NCBI GenBank assembly: GCA_008000375.1
Contig: SMOI01000089.1
Span: forward strand, 1-64,000
Direction: 5' to 3'
Length of the DNA stretch: 64,000 nucleotides
Source: Poteriospumella lacustris
Taxonomy: Eukaryota; Sar; Chrysophyceae; Chromulinales; Dinobryaceae
Positions 21,701 through 32,683 of this stretch are shown piece by piece. The stretch's first letter is position 1, and each line of letters starts with the position of its first letter. The position numbers and the translations under genes are program-made. The notes under the pieces were generated by a model, which was not told the DNA's origin, ran no database searches, and worked only from the letters and a program-made list of their open reading frames with translations.

Positions 21701-24700
21701 CATAGAACTGCGTAAACTCGCGGGCCAGTTTGGGACTGGCGGCGGGGTCGATGGTGCCTTTCATCACCTCGGCCATGACGCCGATGGCGGCGAAGGCGCG
21801 TTTGATGTCCTGTTCTTGGTCGAGGAAGACCTGCCCCAGCGACCGACGGTCGTGTTCCAGGTGGTACACCGGCCCCGCCGCGGCGGCTGCGGCTGCGGCT
21901 GCGGCTGCGGAGGCAGCGGCTGTGGCGGCGGCTGTCGTAGCCGCCTGGGACGCCGCTTGGGTGCGACGTCCGCCGGTGGGCAACGCGGTGGCGGGTAAGA
22001 GCCCCTGCAGCGACGACGAGGAGCCCGGCTTACGCCCGGGTTTGTTGCGGGGCTTCACCACCGCCGCCGCCGCTGCCGTTGCGGCTGCGGCCGCCAGTGC
22101 GGCGGTTGTCTCCGACCCGTCGCCAACGTCCCGCGACGCAGCGCGGTCGACGTCTTCGCCCAATTCGGCGTCGTCGTCGCTCATCGCCCCCGCCGCAGCC
22201 GTCGCTGCCGACGGGTCGTGGCCGTCGACGGCCGCCACCGACGACGACGCCGTCGTATCGAGCGAGGCCTCTCGTTTGATGCCCTCGTGGCCCTGCAGCT
22301 GCAGCTGTTGCTGCTGTTGCTGCAGACGAAGCTGCTGCTGATGCTGCTGCAGCTGCTGCTGCAGCTGGACGAGGTGTTTCGGCTTACGGCCCGGTTTGTT
22401 GTACTGCAGCAGCGCCGCGACGGCGGCGGGGTCGGCGATTTGTCCATCGACCAGGAAGCTCGACAGATCCGACGGCAACGCGCCACCGGCGGCCGCGGTC
22501 GCGTTACCCACCGCCACCGCCGCTGACGCCGCCGCGACGGAGGACGCGCCACCGCGTCCACCACCGCGACCGGCCGCTCCGGCGCCGCGTCCTGCGACCG
22601 TCGCCGCCGCAGCCCCCGCGGCGGGGCCACGACCACGGCCCCGACCGGGACCACGACCAGCGGGACCCGCCGCCTGCTGGGCGCCCGTTGCGCCCGTCGT
22701 CGTTGCGCCTGTCGTCGATGCAACGGCGCTGGCATCGGCGGTGGCCTCGTCTTCCGGCGACAGAGACGATGGGGGCGCGGCGGAGGGCTCGTCAGCGGAC
22801 GCGGAGGGGTCGACCTTGCGCTTCTTCTTCCGCGGCGGCTCTGCGTCGTCGTCGTCGTTGCCGTCGTCAGCCGCATCGTCGTCGTCCTCCTCCGCGTCCT
22901 CGCTGCCGCTGTCGCTGTCGCTGTCGCTGTCGCCAGCGCCAGCGCCCGTTTCAGAGTCGTCGTCGCCCAACGCGTCGTCGCCGTCGCCGTCGTCGTCTTC
23001 GTCTTCGTCCGCCGCGGCAGAGGCGGCATCGCCGTTGGCGCTCGCGCTGGCCTCGCTCCCATCGTCGTCCTCCTCGGCGCTGTCGGCAGCTTCCGCATCG
23101 CTCGACGATGCCGCCGAGTCGGAGCTGCTCTCGCCATCGCCGTCGCCATCGGAACCGTCATCGGCTTCGGCTTCGCTTTTAACGGCCACCGGTGCGGGCG
23201 TCTTGGCCGCCGCCGTCTCGTCGACGTCCATCGCGTCGCCGCCGTCGTCCAGCTCAGCGTCGCTGGAGTCAGCGGACTCTTTCTTCACCGCCACAGCGGC
23301 GGTGGCGGTGGCGGCGGAGGGCTTCTCCACCGTCGGGAGCGGAGCTGCCGCTGCCTCGTCCTTCTCCGCCGCCTCGTCCTCGTCGTCGAGGACGATCTTC
23401 TTCGCAACGATCGACGCCGCCTTCGCTGGATCCCGCTTGCTGCTCGGCGTACCGACGACGACACGCGCCTCCGCCGCCGACGGCTGAGAGTCCGGATGGG
23501 GTCGTTTCTTCGACACACTCGGCGCAGCGGCAGACGAAGCATCGCCGCCACCAACGCTGCTGCTGCTGCTGCTGCTCGCTTCGCGTTTCGTGACACGTGG
23601 CGACGTGACGACAGCTGCAGCCGCCGCGGCCGCCGACGCCGTCGTCACTGGGCGGGGAGACGTCTTCTCCTCTTTCACGTTGATCGCCGCCGCGGCGGTG
23701 AGGGGCGCCAACGACGGAGGACGCGGGGAGCTCAGGCCCTTCACCACGACGCCGCTGCTGGCGACGGAGGTCGAGACCTCTGGAGCGCTCTCGGCAACGC
23801 TCTCCACCTTCACCGCTGCGACGGTTTCGGCCGCCGTCGCATCGGCTGCACCAGCAACGGCACCGGCAGCAGCAGCGGCGGCGGCGTCGGTCGTGGCCGG
23901 TGTGGCGGCTGCTGTGGCGGCCGTTGGGGTTGCGGCCGGTGCCGGGGCACTGGACGACGCCTGTCGAATCAGACCCTGACCCCACGCGGCACGGGGCCGT
24001 CTGCCACCCGTTGAACTGGCCCCGGCGGTGCCAGCCGAGGCCAGCGCCGATGCCGACGCCAGCGACGACGAGGACGCAGCACCGACGCTACTCAACGCGC
24101 CGGGCGTTTCGCCGCCCAGCAGTTGCTGCTGTTGCTGCTGTTGCTGAAACTCCTCTTGAATCGACTCGACCAGCGCTTTTTCGTCCAAACTTTGCAGCGA
24201 CAAAATCGGCTGCAGCCGAGCGCTCACGGTGGCGGCCGGTGCAGCCACGACGGTGGCCGCAGCAGCGGTGGAAGCGCTGGCAGCGGAGGCTGGTCCAGTG
24301 GTGGTGGAGGTGGTGTTAATGGCGGGGGGCCGCTTCATCAGCAGCGCGTTGGTCGTGGGCAAATGCGCCATCAGGAAATCGATGGACGAGGTCGCCGTCG
24401 CCGTCGACGGTTGGCTGGCTGACGCTGTGGCGGTCGGCGTCTTCGCGGTGGACGAAGCGGCAGCCGACGCCGACGCCGACGATGACGACGGGGTGGCCAG
24501 CAGTTTGGCGCTGGACGGTGGCAGTGGCGGCGGAGGCACCAGTGGCGGTAGACCGTTGTGCAATGGCTGTGCCGCCGAGGTCGTCCGGCTCATATTCGTC
24601 GGCAATGGCATCGACGGTGGCAACGGTGGCGGGGGAATGAGCGGTGGTACACTGCCCGTTGCTGTGGCTGTGGCTGTTGCGGTTGTGGTGGTCGCTGTGG

Positions 24701-25592
24701 TGGCTGTAGCGCTGCCACCGACGCCTCGTGCGGCGGTGGGCGTCGGTCGACTGGCGTAGCCTGCGTTGCTGTTGTCCGCATAGGCCGTGGACCCGCCACT
24801 GACGGAACGATTGCTACCCGCCGATGCGGCGGCGTTGCCAGCGGTGGGGGTGTTGACATTGGCATACGGCGGCGGCGGATACGACGGGGCGTCACCGCTG
24901 CCCGTGGACAAATTGCCACTGCTGCCGTAGGCATCGCGACCACGACGATAACCGTGGTGATAACTGTTGTGATGGTAATCGTTGTTGGCGGACCCAGACA
25001 CAGAACTGGACAGGGGCAACGGTGGTGGAACACCGGCGGTGGCGAGTGGTCCGCCCACCAGAGGCGGTGCTCCGCCGCTGCGGTAGTAGTCCCGGTGATG
25101 GAAGTCGCGGATATCTCGTTCGCGTTCACGAATGTCGCGGTGATCTCGGTGGTCACGCTCCATCAATCGTTGTTGTTCTCGCTCCCGGTCGATCGGCAAG
25201 CGATCGCGCTCGCGATACACATCATCGCGCCCACCGTAGCCCGTGTAGCCATCTCGTGGATTCGGATTGTACCCACCACGATCGTGGAAGTCTATAGAAA
25301 CGAACAAAACAAGCGTCAAACACGGTTGATGGGCAAATAGGAGTGGGCATCACCGCATCAATGGATTCGCACCTCGTCGTGGAGCCGTTCCCGGATGGGG
25401 ATGAGCTCCCGCTGGAAGATATGGAGCAGTATTCGTTGATGTTGGTGGAAGTTCAGGAGGTGTTTCTTGAATTTCACCTTCTTCGCCTTCTTCTAAGGCT
25501 TCATTTCTACACAAAGACAACCATCACCACGGAAATGATTCACTTTAGGTCGTCGAATAACCAACTTACGTGTTATATTGATACCGACTCAT
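13222..25592 (-). CDS. giant NCoR/SMRT/Snt1-like SANT-domain transcriptional co-repressor
   Basis: Joined by me from four exons: 25570-25592 (MSRYQYN), 25373-25506, 21545-25291 and 21393 down to 13222; introns of 63, 81 and 151 nt have GTAAGT, GTGCGA and GTACGT donors and all phases agree. The product is about 4,000 residues. A SANT domain starts at Trp codon 18703-18705 (about residue 2,200): WTDVEKCIFLDKFVQYPKNF followed by IASFLPNRSTRDCVKFYYDAK, the hallmark of NCoR/SMRT/Snt1 SANT1, preceded by an IPAMV motif. Such proteins scaffold histone-deacetylase complexes in the nucleus. The rest is Ala/Ser/Gly/Thr-rich, with an Arg/Asp/Glu-rich N-terminus, Gln tracts, acidic Ser/Asp blocks, PGRKPK AT-hook-like motifs, at least seven psi-K-x-E sumoylation-type sites and C-terminal basic clusters. 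Near 14,470-14,560 the frame must shift once to reach the C-terminal frame ending at 13222: an intron of about 40 nt or an indel. Confidence 0.75.
21394..21544 (-). other. spliceosomal intron of the co-repressor gene
   Basis: On the minus strand this begins GTACGTATCG and ends in a long CT/CTCTG-rich pyrimidine tract followed by GACGTAG. Removing it joins MIE-S-NIKDLETV in frame (phase 1). The tract itself is a degenerate (TCTGTC)n microsatellite and creates a spurious start for a longer open frame. Confidence 0.75.
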
Positions 25593-26222
25593 TGTCACGC
25601 ACACTCAGCTGTTTTTGCACGCTGAGCGGATGACGTCGGATACGATATGGCTTCTCAGAAAGTTACAGGCGTATTGTTGACCTTCTGATTGATATCATTG
25701 AATCAGCGAGCGGTGGCTTTTTGGGTGGGTCTTTGAAAAAAAGGAAAGGATGGGTTTTGCCCCCAAATGAAACCCCAAAAGGAAGGAAAAACGAGCGACA
25801 AATGAAACGACAAGGAATTTGTTGTTTTGGGGATTTGGGAATGTGGGTAGATTTTTTAGGTATGCCATATATTCATACCGTCATCGTCATGTGTATGCTC
25901 ATGTGCAGTACATGAACCGTGTAGTGTTCCTAGTGTAGTATGCGGAAAGGAATGTTCTGACCATAAGTGCTCTTGTGGGTCAGTAAGCATTGACGATCTG
26001 TTGACGATTTTCTTTTCGTTGACTTCAAAGTACACAGGCCACACAACATTCGCGGTACGGTGACATCCAGATAGGGTCCTTCACCATAGATACCGAGTGT
26101 AACCATTGTGAGTCAAAGCCTTACTGATGCGGATGCAAACAACAGTAAGGTAGTTAATTATTCATGTACAACGACGAGCTGTAAAGAGAAGTCTTGGTCA
26201 GGCGACGACACATCGTCGCAGG
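25593..26222. other. intergenic region
   Basis: About 630 bp between the co-repressor start and the stop of the CYTH gene. It has A-rich and G/A-rich stretches; nothing else is recognised. Confidence 0.4.
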
Positions 26223-27053
26223 TCATCGTTTTAAGCCTTTGGCCTTCAGTAAACCGGCCTCGTCCAGGGCAGTGTAGTGCCGCACACGAAACTGTTGCAG
26301 GTATTGCAATACTTTCCCATTCACCGAGACGGGGTTGATGCCCAGGGCCCTCATGACGTCCTGCATCACCGTCGACGCATCGACGATCGACGTCGCACCG
26401 TTCACCGTCACCAATTCCACTTCTCCCACTTCGTACTTCCATCGTGAAGCTTCCTGCGCCTGATGTGGGTGGTCGATCAACGTGGAATCGCATGTGACGG
26501 TGTCAATATCGACGTTGACCTCGACTCGTCTGCTGTCAATGTTCGGTAGATGTACACGAAAGCGATGTCGTTTCGTTGTCAATCGCGCAAACGGAACGAT
26601 ACCTTCGTTCGTAATGGCGGCGAGAAGATGGCCTCCTTCCACTGTGCTGTCTACTTCGATCTTCTGTGTCGTGGTAGTGCACACGACGTTGGCAATCTCT
26701 TGTTCGTTCGTGATCTCGTCGTACTGGTCAACTTGCAGCGCAGCATCGCCAGCTGCGGTGAGCGTCTGCGAAGGCACTTTCAGCTCCCACGATTGATTAC
26801 GTTCTCGAAGCCACATATCTTGTTTGGTCAACCGATAGGTCGTCGGGGAGTCGTAGTAAGTGTCGACCATGAATAGTTCACGATCAGAGGTCGCCATGGC
26901 TCGACAGGTGTCGTACACCGCAGGCGTCACAATGAACTTGCGTTCTATTTCTTGCACGGTTCCCGCATATCGCTTGGTAGCAGTCCTGTTGCGGATGGAG
27001 AGAATATTCCATGACTGACGACCAGTTCGATAGACAGGTGTCCATGTTCTCAT
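26223..27053 (-). CDS. CYTH-family thiamine-triphosphatase-like phosphohydrolase
   Basis: A 276-residue protein. The CYTH signature ExExK is present as EIERK at about 35-39, followed by the family's DTYYDSP, the WLRER basic strand and WELK; the C-terminal segment LQYLQQFRVRHYTALDEAGLL matches the end of animal-type thiamine triphosphatases. Members hydrolyse ThTP or tripolyphosphate with Mg2+ inside a beta-barrel tunnel. ATG 27053 was chosen; the open frame reaches further upstream without an ATG. The first about 33 residues are rich in Arg, Thr and Ser with no acidic residues (MRTWTPVYRTGRQSWNILSI), like a mitochondrial presequence. ThTP rather than another triphosphate as substrate is inference from overall resemblance. 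Confidence 0.8.
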   Translation of the reverse strand: MRTWTPVYRTGRQSWNILSIRNRTATKRYAGTVQEIERKFIVTPAVYDTCRAMATSDRELFMVDTYYDSPTTYRLTKQDMWLRERNQSWELKVPSQTLTAAGDAALQVDQYDEITNEQEIANVVCTTTTQKIEVDSTVEGGHLLAAITNEGIVPFARLTTKRHRFRVHLPNIDSRRVEVNVDIDTVTCDSTLIDHPHQAQEASRWKYEVGEVELVTVNGATSIVDASTVMQDVMRALGINPVSVNGKVLQYLQQFRVRHYTALDEAGLLKAKGLKR

Positions 27054-27258
27054 CGTTCGCAGAGGCTTACAACAAAGAAGATGCTCAGGTTCGGGAATGT
27101 TGCTCCTTTTTTCCACCAAAGCGATTGTGATACCACTTCTTCATCCTTTCTCGATCAAATCTTTTGCGATCTCAGAGTGCTCAAGGTTCCCACTTCTATT
27201 TTTATCCCCATCGGCCATCGATCGATCGTCGCCGCCGCCGCCGCCGACGAGACAAAAG

Positions 27259-27297
27259 AAGCGACGAGACGACGACGACGTCGTCGTCTCGTCGCTT
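27259..27297. repeat. GC-rich perfect hairpin between divergent genes
   Basis: Arms AAGCGACGAGACGACGA and TCGTCGTCTCGTCGCTT (17 bp) flank a 5-nt centre, within the region of about 410 bp separating the CYTH and DUF285 starts. A CCG repeat lies immediately to its left. Confidence 0.75.
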
Positions 27298-27464
27298 TTG
27301 ACAAATGAATGTGCCATACTTTGCTCACAGCGCATTAGACGATCAGATATTGTGACAAGAAAGGTATTCATCACCGGAGACAAACTCCTACACAATGTCC
27401 TCAAACGCCACGAACGTTGGGAACTGTCTGACACGACTGTCTGTTGTAGATCACTTTGCCCAGC

Positions 27465-28640
27465 ATGATCCCTTCGCCAACAAATACCACGGGTCGCTTT
27501 GACCATCCGATCCCGATGGTGGTCGACTTATGTCTGTACTGCATCGTTACCGGTTGTTGTGGAGGCCGTGTCTTGCCGTATGGCGTTCGTCAGACGATCA
27601 AGGAGTATGCCTGGCTGTCGTTCGACAACGAGAGACTGCAGGCGGCCGTGATGCTTTGGTGTAAACACAGAGCGAGAGCCCTGCAGCTGTACGGTGAAAT
27701 CAACGATTGGGACGTGAGCAAGGTGACGAACATGGCCGCGTTATTTCGCCGCTGCACAGCGTTCAACGATTGCATCGACCGATGGGACGTGCGGCAGGTG
27801 ACATCGATGGAGAACATGTTTCATAATGCGCAGACGTTCAATCAGCCGCTAGACACATGGAATGTGCGCAATGTAAAGAGCATGAACTCCATGTTTGGAG
27901 GTGCCACGGAGTTCAATCAGCCGTTATCCGCATGGAACGTCAGCCGTGTCACGTCTATGTGCAGAATGTTCACTTTCGCGAAAGCGTTCAATCAGCCGTT
28001 AGGCGACTGGGACGTGAGCCAAATTACTACTATGAGTCACATGTTCGCCGGCGCTTACACCTTCAATCAGCCGTTATCCACCTGGAATGTGGGACAGGTT
28101 ACCGATATGAATTTCATGTTTGAGAATGCACGTAAGTTTAATCAGCCTCTCGATACCTGGGACGTGGGGCACGTAACTAGTATCAGTTGCATATTTTATC
28201 ACGCTGCATCGTTTAACCAGCCGTTAGCGACCTGGAATGTGCACCAAGTCCGATCTCTGGACTACATGTTCTGTGGCGCACGCCTGTTCAATCAGCCACT
28301 GGATACCTGGGAGGTCAGCAACGTTACGAATATGATGTGCATGTTCTACGGGGCTTCCGCATTCAACCAGCCGTTGGCAACTTGGAATGTCAGCCAGGTC
28401 CAGTGTATGGGTGGTATGTTCGAACGTGCCGCCGCGTTCAATCAGCCGCTCGATACCTGGGACGTGCGACAGGTCCTCAACACGAGGTCTATGTTTTGCG
28501 ATGCTACATCGTTTAATCAGCCGCTAGACTCGTTGGTTTTGAGTCTGAACTGCTTAGTGGATAGTATGTTGGTGGGTGCTTCGTCGTTTCAGCAGTCCCG
28601 ACACCTGACACGCATCGATGGAGCGGTGGTGTGCGTGTGA
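27465..28640 (+). CDS. DUF285/BspA-like repeat protein (12 repeats)
   Basis: A 391-residue protein from ATG 27465 (MIPSPTNTTG). Residues about 20-75 form a conserved head (VDLCLYCIVTGCCGGRVLPY then GVRQTIKEYAW) shared with the gene at 51483. Then come about 12 repeats of 25 residues with consensus FNQPLDTWDVSQVTNMSxMF, the DUF285 family related to BspA-type leucine-rich repeats; they should stack into a solenoid. No signal peptide or membrane anchor is seen, so it is probably intracellular, unlike the surface BspA proteins of parasites. The last repeat is degenerate and is followed by a short tail. The function is unknown; protein-protein recognition is the usual inference. Confidence 0.8.
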   Translation: MIPSPTNTTGRFDHPIPMVVDLCLYCIVTGCCGGRVLPYGVRQTIKEYAWLSFDNERLQAAVMLWCKHRARALQLYGEINDWDVSKVTNMAALFRRCTAFNDCIDRWDVRQVTSMENMFHNAQTFNQPLDTWNVRNVKSMNSMFGGATEFNQPLSAWNVSRVTSMCRMFTFAKAFNQPLGDWDVSQITTMSHMFAGAYTFNQPLSTWNVGQVTDMNFMFENARKFNQPLDTWDVGHVTSISCIFYHAASFNQPLATWNVHQVRSLDYMFCGARLFNQPLDTWEVSNVTNMMCMFYGASAFNQPLATWNVSQVQCMGGMFERAAAFNQPLDTWDVRQVLNTRSMFCDATSFNQPLDSLVLSLNCLVDSMLVGASSFQQSRHLTRIDGAVVCV

Positions 28641-29432
28641 AGTGGTCAGGAGTTCGCTGCTGTTGGTCGCTGGAACAACGATTGTTGAAGGAACAACGAT
28701 TGTTGGCCAATGTCGAACCGTTGGGACAGGTCATCACTCCATGTTGGAGTCGTAATCCTTATACGTCCTGGCCCACACACACCCAACAAGTTTTCATTTG
28801 TCACGGCCTCGGTTTGGACACAGTCAAGAACAAGAATGGGACGCTTAATCCTAGTCGGTTGCACTTGTAATCGATTGTGATGTGCTATAGAGCATGAACA
28901 AATGAGGACGACCCTGAAACAAGAAACGTTGAAGTGTGACTCACGCAGACCGACGCCTTTTAGGCGGTTTTGATCGCTTCCAGCGAACCCATTTCTATCA
29001 GCGACCAGCTGCAAGCCAGGACTCCTACTGCCCTACTGTTCTTCAATCTTTTGTTATTTTTTAATGCAACTGCAACTGGTGAGTTGTTCGGATATAAGAA
29101 GACGTGGGAGAGAGAGAGAAAAGGTGTTCAAAACCGACCCAGGGGATGAGGCGGAGAATATAGCCACAGATGTAGCGGTGGTGTTATTGTTATTGTCAAA
29201 AGTACACTGGTGAGACGCTGGTCAACGAATGGGTCATCTTCTCTGCCTTTGCCACCAGTATATGGGCATCCGGCCTATGATTCGCAAGAGAATAGTGATG
29301 TGTGCAGTGTACTTCCGACAGGATTACAGTTCTAATATTCGGCGACACTAATAGGAACACACCTATGCGACGGAGAAATGACGAGAGGAGAGGAGACGGG
29401 CGGGGAGAATAGGGCGGGGGCTGACTGGTGCA
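28641..29432. other. intergenic region
   Basis: About 790 bp between convergent genes. A 14-bp direct repeat GGAACAACGATTGT occurs twice near 28671-28700. A GA-rich stretch lies near 29107-29120. No gene is supported. Confidence 0.5.
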
Positions 29433-30791
29433 TCATCGCAGCAGGGCCGCCATCGCCGCTGACGATGATGATGCGGTTGACGTCGTCGTGGTAGTCGTTG
29501 TGGTGGTGGTCTTCGCTCGGCCTCCGCCACCGCTGCCATTGCCACCGTCACCGGTGCCGCCTTGCGTCGTCGATGCGAACGTGACATTCAACGGACCATG
29601 CGGCTCCCCACCGCCAGCGCGATCTTGATGGAGAGACGCCGACGAGGCCAATCGATCGCCCAGCAACCGTGGTGCCCTCGCTTGTTCGTCTTCGTACTGT
29701 TGCCATCGGCGCCACAACTCCGCCGGAAGCACCTCGGACAGTGGCAAGTCACGGATCACCTCTGCGTCACTGTCGGCGACCGATCCGCCGTAGGCCTCGT
29801 CCGTACGGAGAACAGCCGCTTGCGGGTCATAGAGCGTCGCGGTGCGTTTCAACATCTCCGTGTAGAGGGCTACACCGTGTACACCGTGGCCGTCGCGGGT
29901 GTGTTGTTTGCCAATGGCGGCGGAAGGGGCCGACGAAGAGGTCGGGGCCACCACCCGCAGCTGTTGCGCTTGTTTCATCGCCGTCGACGTGGTGGTCATA
30001 TCTACCGTGAGGCATTCGCTGTAATGGTGACGTTGGATATGCGCAAGCCGCGTGGTGAGGAGCTGTACGTCACTGGTGAGGGCGGCGACGCTGGTGTCCT
30101 GTGCGACGAGCAGCTGGGTCATGTCGCTGGTGATACGATCGAGATCCTGCAGCAGGAGATCGGCGCACTGTTGGAGCGTGGTTTGGGCTTGTTGGATCAC
30201 ACCCGCGGGGGTTAAACCCGCCCCACGGGTGGCCGTGGCGGAGGCCGAGAGGTTCGTCTTGGTGGTGGCCCCGGTACCTGCGGTGGTGAGTCGTTTGGTG
30301 GGTTTGAACTCGTTGCGTCGAGCGGTGACGTAGTCTTGCTCTAGTTCTTGTGTCAGCTACAATTGAAATTCGGTAACGTACAGTAGGTGATGAGACACGA
30401 TCCAGACCACACAGCAGTGCGGGAGCGCCGCAGGTGAGACGAGGGAGACGGGTCGCTTACCTTGGAGAAGGCTTCGTAGCGACTGGCGAGCATATCCATG
30501 CCTTCGGGGAGATGCTACAGATTTAATCAAAGATATAAGAAGGGTGATAGGGCCGTGGATATGACAGGGACGGGGAGAAGGACGTACTTTCTTCAAGATC
30601 TCGTCGCTGACCTCGAAGACCGACGTCGGTGGCTCGACCACTGGAGCGGCCACGCCACTATTCGCTGCCACAGAAGTATCTTTGAGCTTATCATGCGCTG
30701 TACTGCTGCTGCTGCTGCCTTGTGGTGCTTTGGGGCCTTTCGAAGGATTTTTTGGACTGTGCACCACCGGATTGGTCACGGTGCTTGCCAT
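29433..30791 (-). CDS. Abi-like (Abl-interactor) WAVE-complex subunit
   Basis: Three exons joined by me: 30588-30791, 30461-30514 and 29433-30356, with introns of 73 nt (GTACGT) and 104 nt (GTAAGC), both phase 0, giving 393 residues. Across the joins it reads ILKK-HLPEGMDMLASRYEAFSK-LTQELEQDY, then a helical segment (IQQAQTTLQQCADLLLQDL and TSVAALTSDVQLLTTRLAHI). This order matches the N-terminal Abi homology region: an I/LPEG-containing helix, a tyrosine-containing helix, then the long helix that packs with SCAR/WAVE. Residues 1-60 are Ser/Pro/Lys-rich and the C-terminus is a Gly/Thr/Ser-rich tail without an SH3 domain. Abi stabilises the WAVE regulatory complex that activates Arp2/3. I rate the family as likely, not certain; another coiled-coil subunit is possible. 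Confidence 0.6.
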
Positions 30792-31241
30792 CGCAATGTA
30801 CGAAAGAGAGAACAGAGAACGAAACTGTCAACGGAATCGCGTTTAACAACTCATGTAAATTCTGCACAGACACCGGTTGGACCTCTTCTCCTTATCTTTC
30901 TGATTCTGACTATTGAGTGACGGTGGATCCAGCTTCTTCAGCTGTTGCGATCTGGTCGAGCAACCGACACGACGACGCGACGACGGCGGCGGCTGTTGCG
31001 CGAAACTGAAACGCTCCTCATCGTCGTCGTCGTCGTCATCATCATCATGACACCCACACTGCGGCGGGATGTGGGAAGCTCTCTCTGAGGGAGGCGGGGA
31101 GTTGGTGGTCGGTCTGTCACGGGCTACCATCGCCGTCGGTCCCGCAAATTCGTTTCTTACGCTATTTCGCTTTCAAATTGAACCACTTTACTATTCGTTG
31201 GTCACTTAAATTTCATCTTCAAACCTTTGCTTTTATTAAGC
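30792..31241. other. divergent intergenic region
   Basis: 450 bp between the Abi-like and the next gene start. It includes a (GTC/GAC)n run near 31020-31048 and pyrimidine-rich stretches. A minus-strand frame here reads Pro/Asp/Arg-rich; I take it as leader sequence. Confidence 0.4.
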
Positions 31242-31643
31242 ATGAAGCGCATGTTTACTCTTGGCAAAAAGATGGCTTATCATCATCCAGTTGCCAAGAC
31301 AGTGGGTTCGTTTGGTTTGTTTCTCTCGGCGATTGCGTTGGTTGATGCCAATAGAGAGGTGGAACTCTCTGATGAAGACAAATCGCAATTCCAACAGAGA
31401 AACACTCATCATTTGGGTGAAGCTTTGGGACACCTTCATTTCCAGGCGTTGTCTGGGACTATGACGTTTGACAATGTAAAGGCCAACAGATACTGCAGTG
31501 CTGAACTTTGTTTTCTGTACAACAGAGCCGAGCGGAAGAAAGAAGAGTTTCAAGGCGACGAAGTGCTCAGAGGAAAGAGTGATTCTGAATTGGAAGCGTT
31601 GGTGGCAAGTGAGTTTCAAAACTTTGCGCAGAGAATGTGCTGA
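31242..31643 (+). CDS. small protein with N-terminal hydrophobic helix
   Basis: A 133-residue protein from ATG 31242. Basic residues (MKRMFTLGKKMAYHHPVAKT) precede a hydrophobic helix (VGSFGLFLSAIALVDA), which could be a signal peptide, a mitochondrial presequence or a membrane anchor. The rest is soluble and Glu/Lys-rich, with a His/Leu-rich segment (THHLGEALGHLHFQALSG) and three cysteines. I do not recognise the family. The end is clear (TGA at 31641-31643). Confidence 0.5.
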   Translation: MKRMFTLGKKMAYHHPVAKTVGSFGLFLSAIALVDANREVELSDEDKSQFQQRNTHHLGEALGHLHFQALSGTMTFDNVKANRYCSAELCFLYNRAERKKEEFQGDEVLRGKSDSELEALVASEFQNFAQRMC

Positions 31644-32396
31644 AGGTCAATGATTAGAAACGGGCATCTGATTCAGTGGTTCAAGGTCGTTGTTCTGGAT
31701 GAGTTCCTCACGTACTACGTCGTTCCTATCGCTGGTTTTTATGCTGTCAGATGATATTGATGACAAAGTTCCGACGTAATAGCATTGGTTTGTGGCAATG
31801 GAGATGTAACATTCGCTGCGTATGTGAACTCCCAATTGACTCTTTCTTTTGCTCTTATCACCCAAAAATACAGTATTTATTGTTTTTCCCCGGCACTATT
31901 TTTTTGCTTTTTGTAACGCGTGCTGTATGCAGCCCATGAGAATATCTGCAAAGAACATACTATGAAAATCGAAGCGGCTTCTGCTACTGCTGACACTGTG
32001 TCGCTGCCATCATTATCACTGAGAGCGACCAAGGATGTCCGATTCATAGATCGTAGAGGCGTATCACAAGCGCGGTTACAAGGTCTGGTGATAGCTACTC
32101 CACTTGTCTGTGTTTGCAGTGGCGTAACTGTCGCTGGCAGCGAACGGGCACGTTGGGGCTGCGGCGGCGTTATCCGACGCTCCTGGCCGCCATGTACCCT
32201 GCATATGTATGTGGCTTATGGCGGGAAGACAGAGTGCTCGGGGGCTAGTCGACGCACGTGTGGCGTGTGGTAAATCTGGAGCGCCCACGAAGAGGCCAGT
32301 CCTCGTAAGTGTGTGCTCACTGAAAAATGGTGGCGACCCCCCCCCCCTTGCCTATCTTATCAGGACCACAACCCCACATACAGGTCACTTGCAAAC
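31644..32396. other. intergenic region
   Basis: About 750 bp without a supported gene. Contains C11 at 32337-32347 next to the duplicated fragments that follow. Confidence 0.4.
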
Positions 32397-32660
32397 AGCC
32401 CAATCAATCAATCAGCTACACTGCTGCAGACGCCGCTGGCATGATGCGCCGGCTGCTGATTATGCTGCGACTGTGGCTGCTGGTGGTGGGAGCCCTTGGG
32501 CGGCCGCGCCTTCGCCGTGGCGTACGCTTCCTTATTGGAATGCACATCGTCTGGTTGCCGCGCTCGACGCCGACATCCAACGCCGCCCGCACCGTCTCCA
32601 CCGAGCCCTGCACCACCCAGGCCACCGCTTCCACTCTCGACTGGCCTCATTTTCAACGCC
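32397..32660 (-). pseudogene. truncated copy of the 3' end of the PH/TM protein gene
   Basis: This stretch repeats 34383-34534 (the last coding part of the gene at 34400-36726, including its CAAT repeat) joined directly to about 35033-35112, skipping roughly 500 bp that encode the membrane helices and acidic tail. Sequence identity is high, with scattered differences. On the minus strand it reads as the Gly/Ala-rich segment then the Gln/Pro/His-rich C-terminus, with a shifted frame between. It is abutted on the right by an inverted piece of the GTPase gene. Confidence 0.75.
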
Positions 32661-32683
32661 CAGACTGACGGCAACGACAACGA

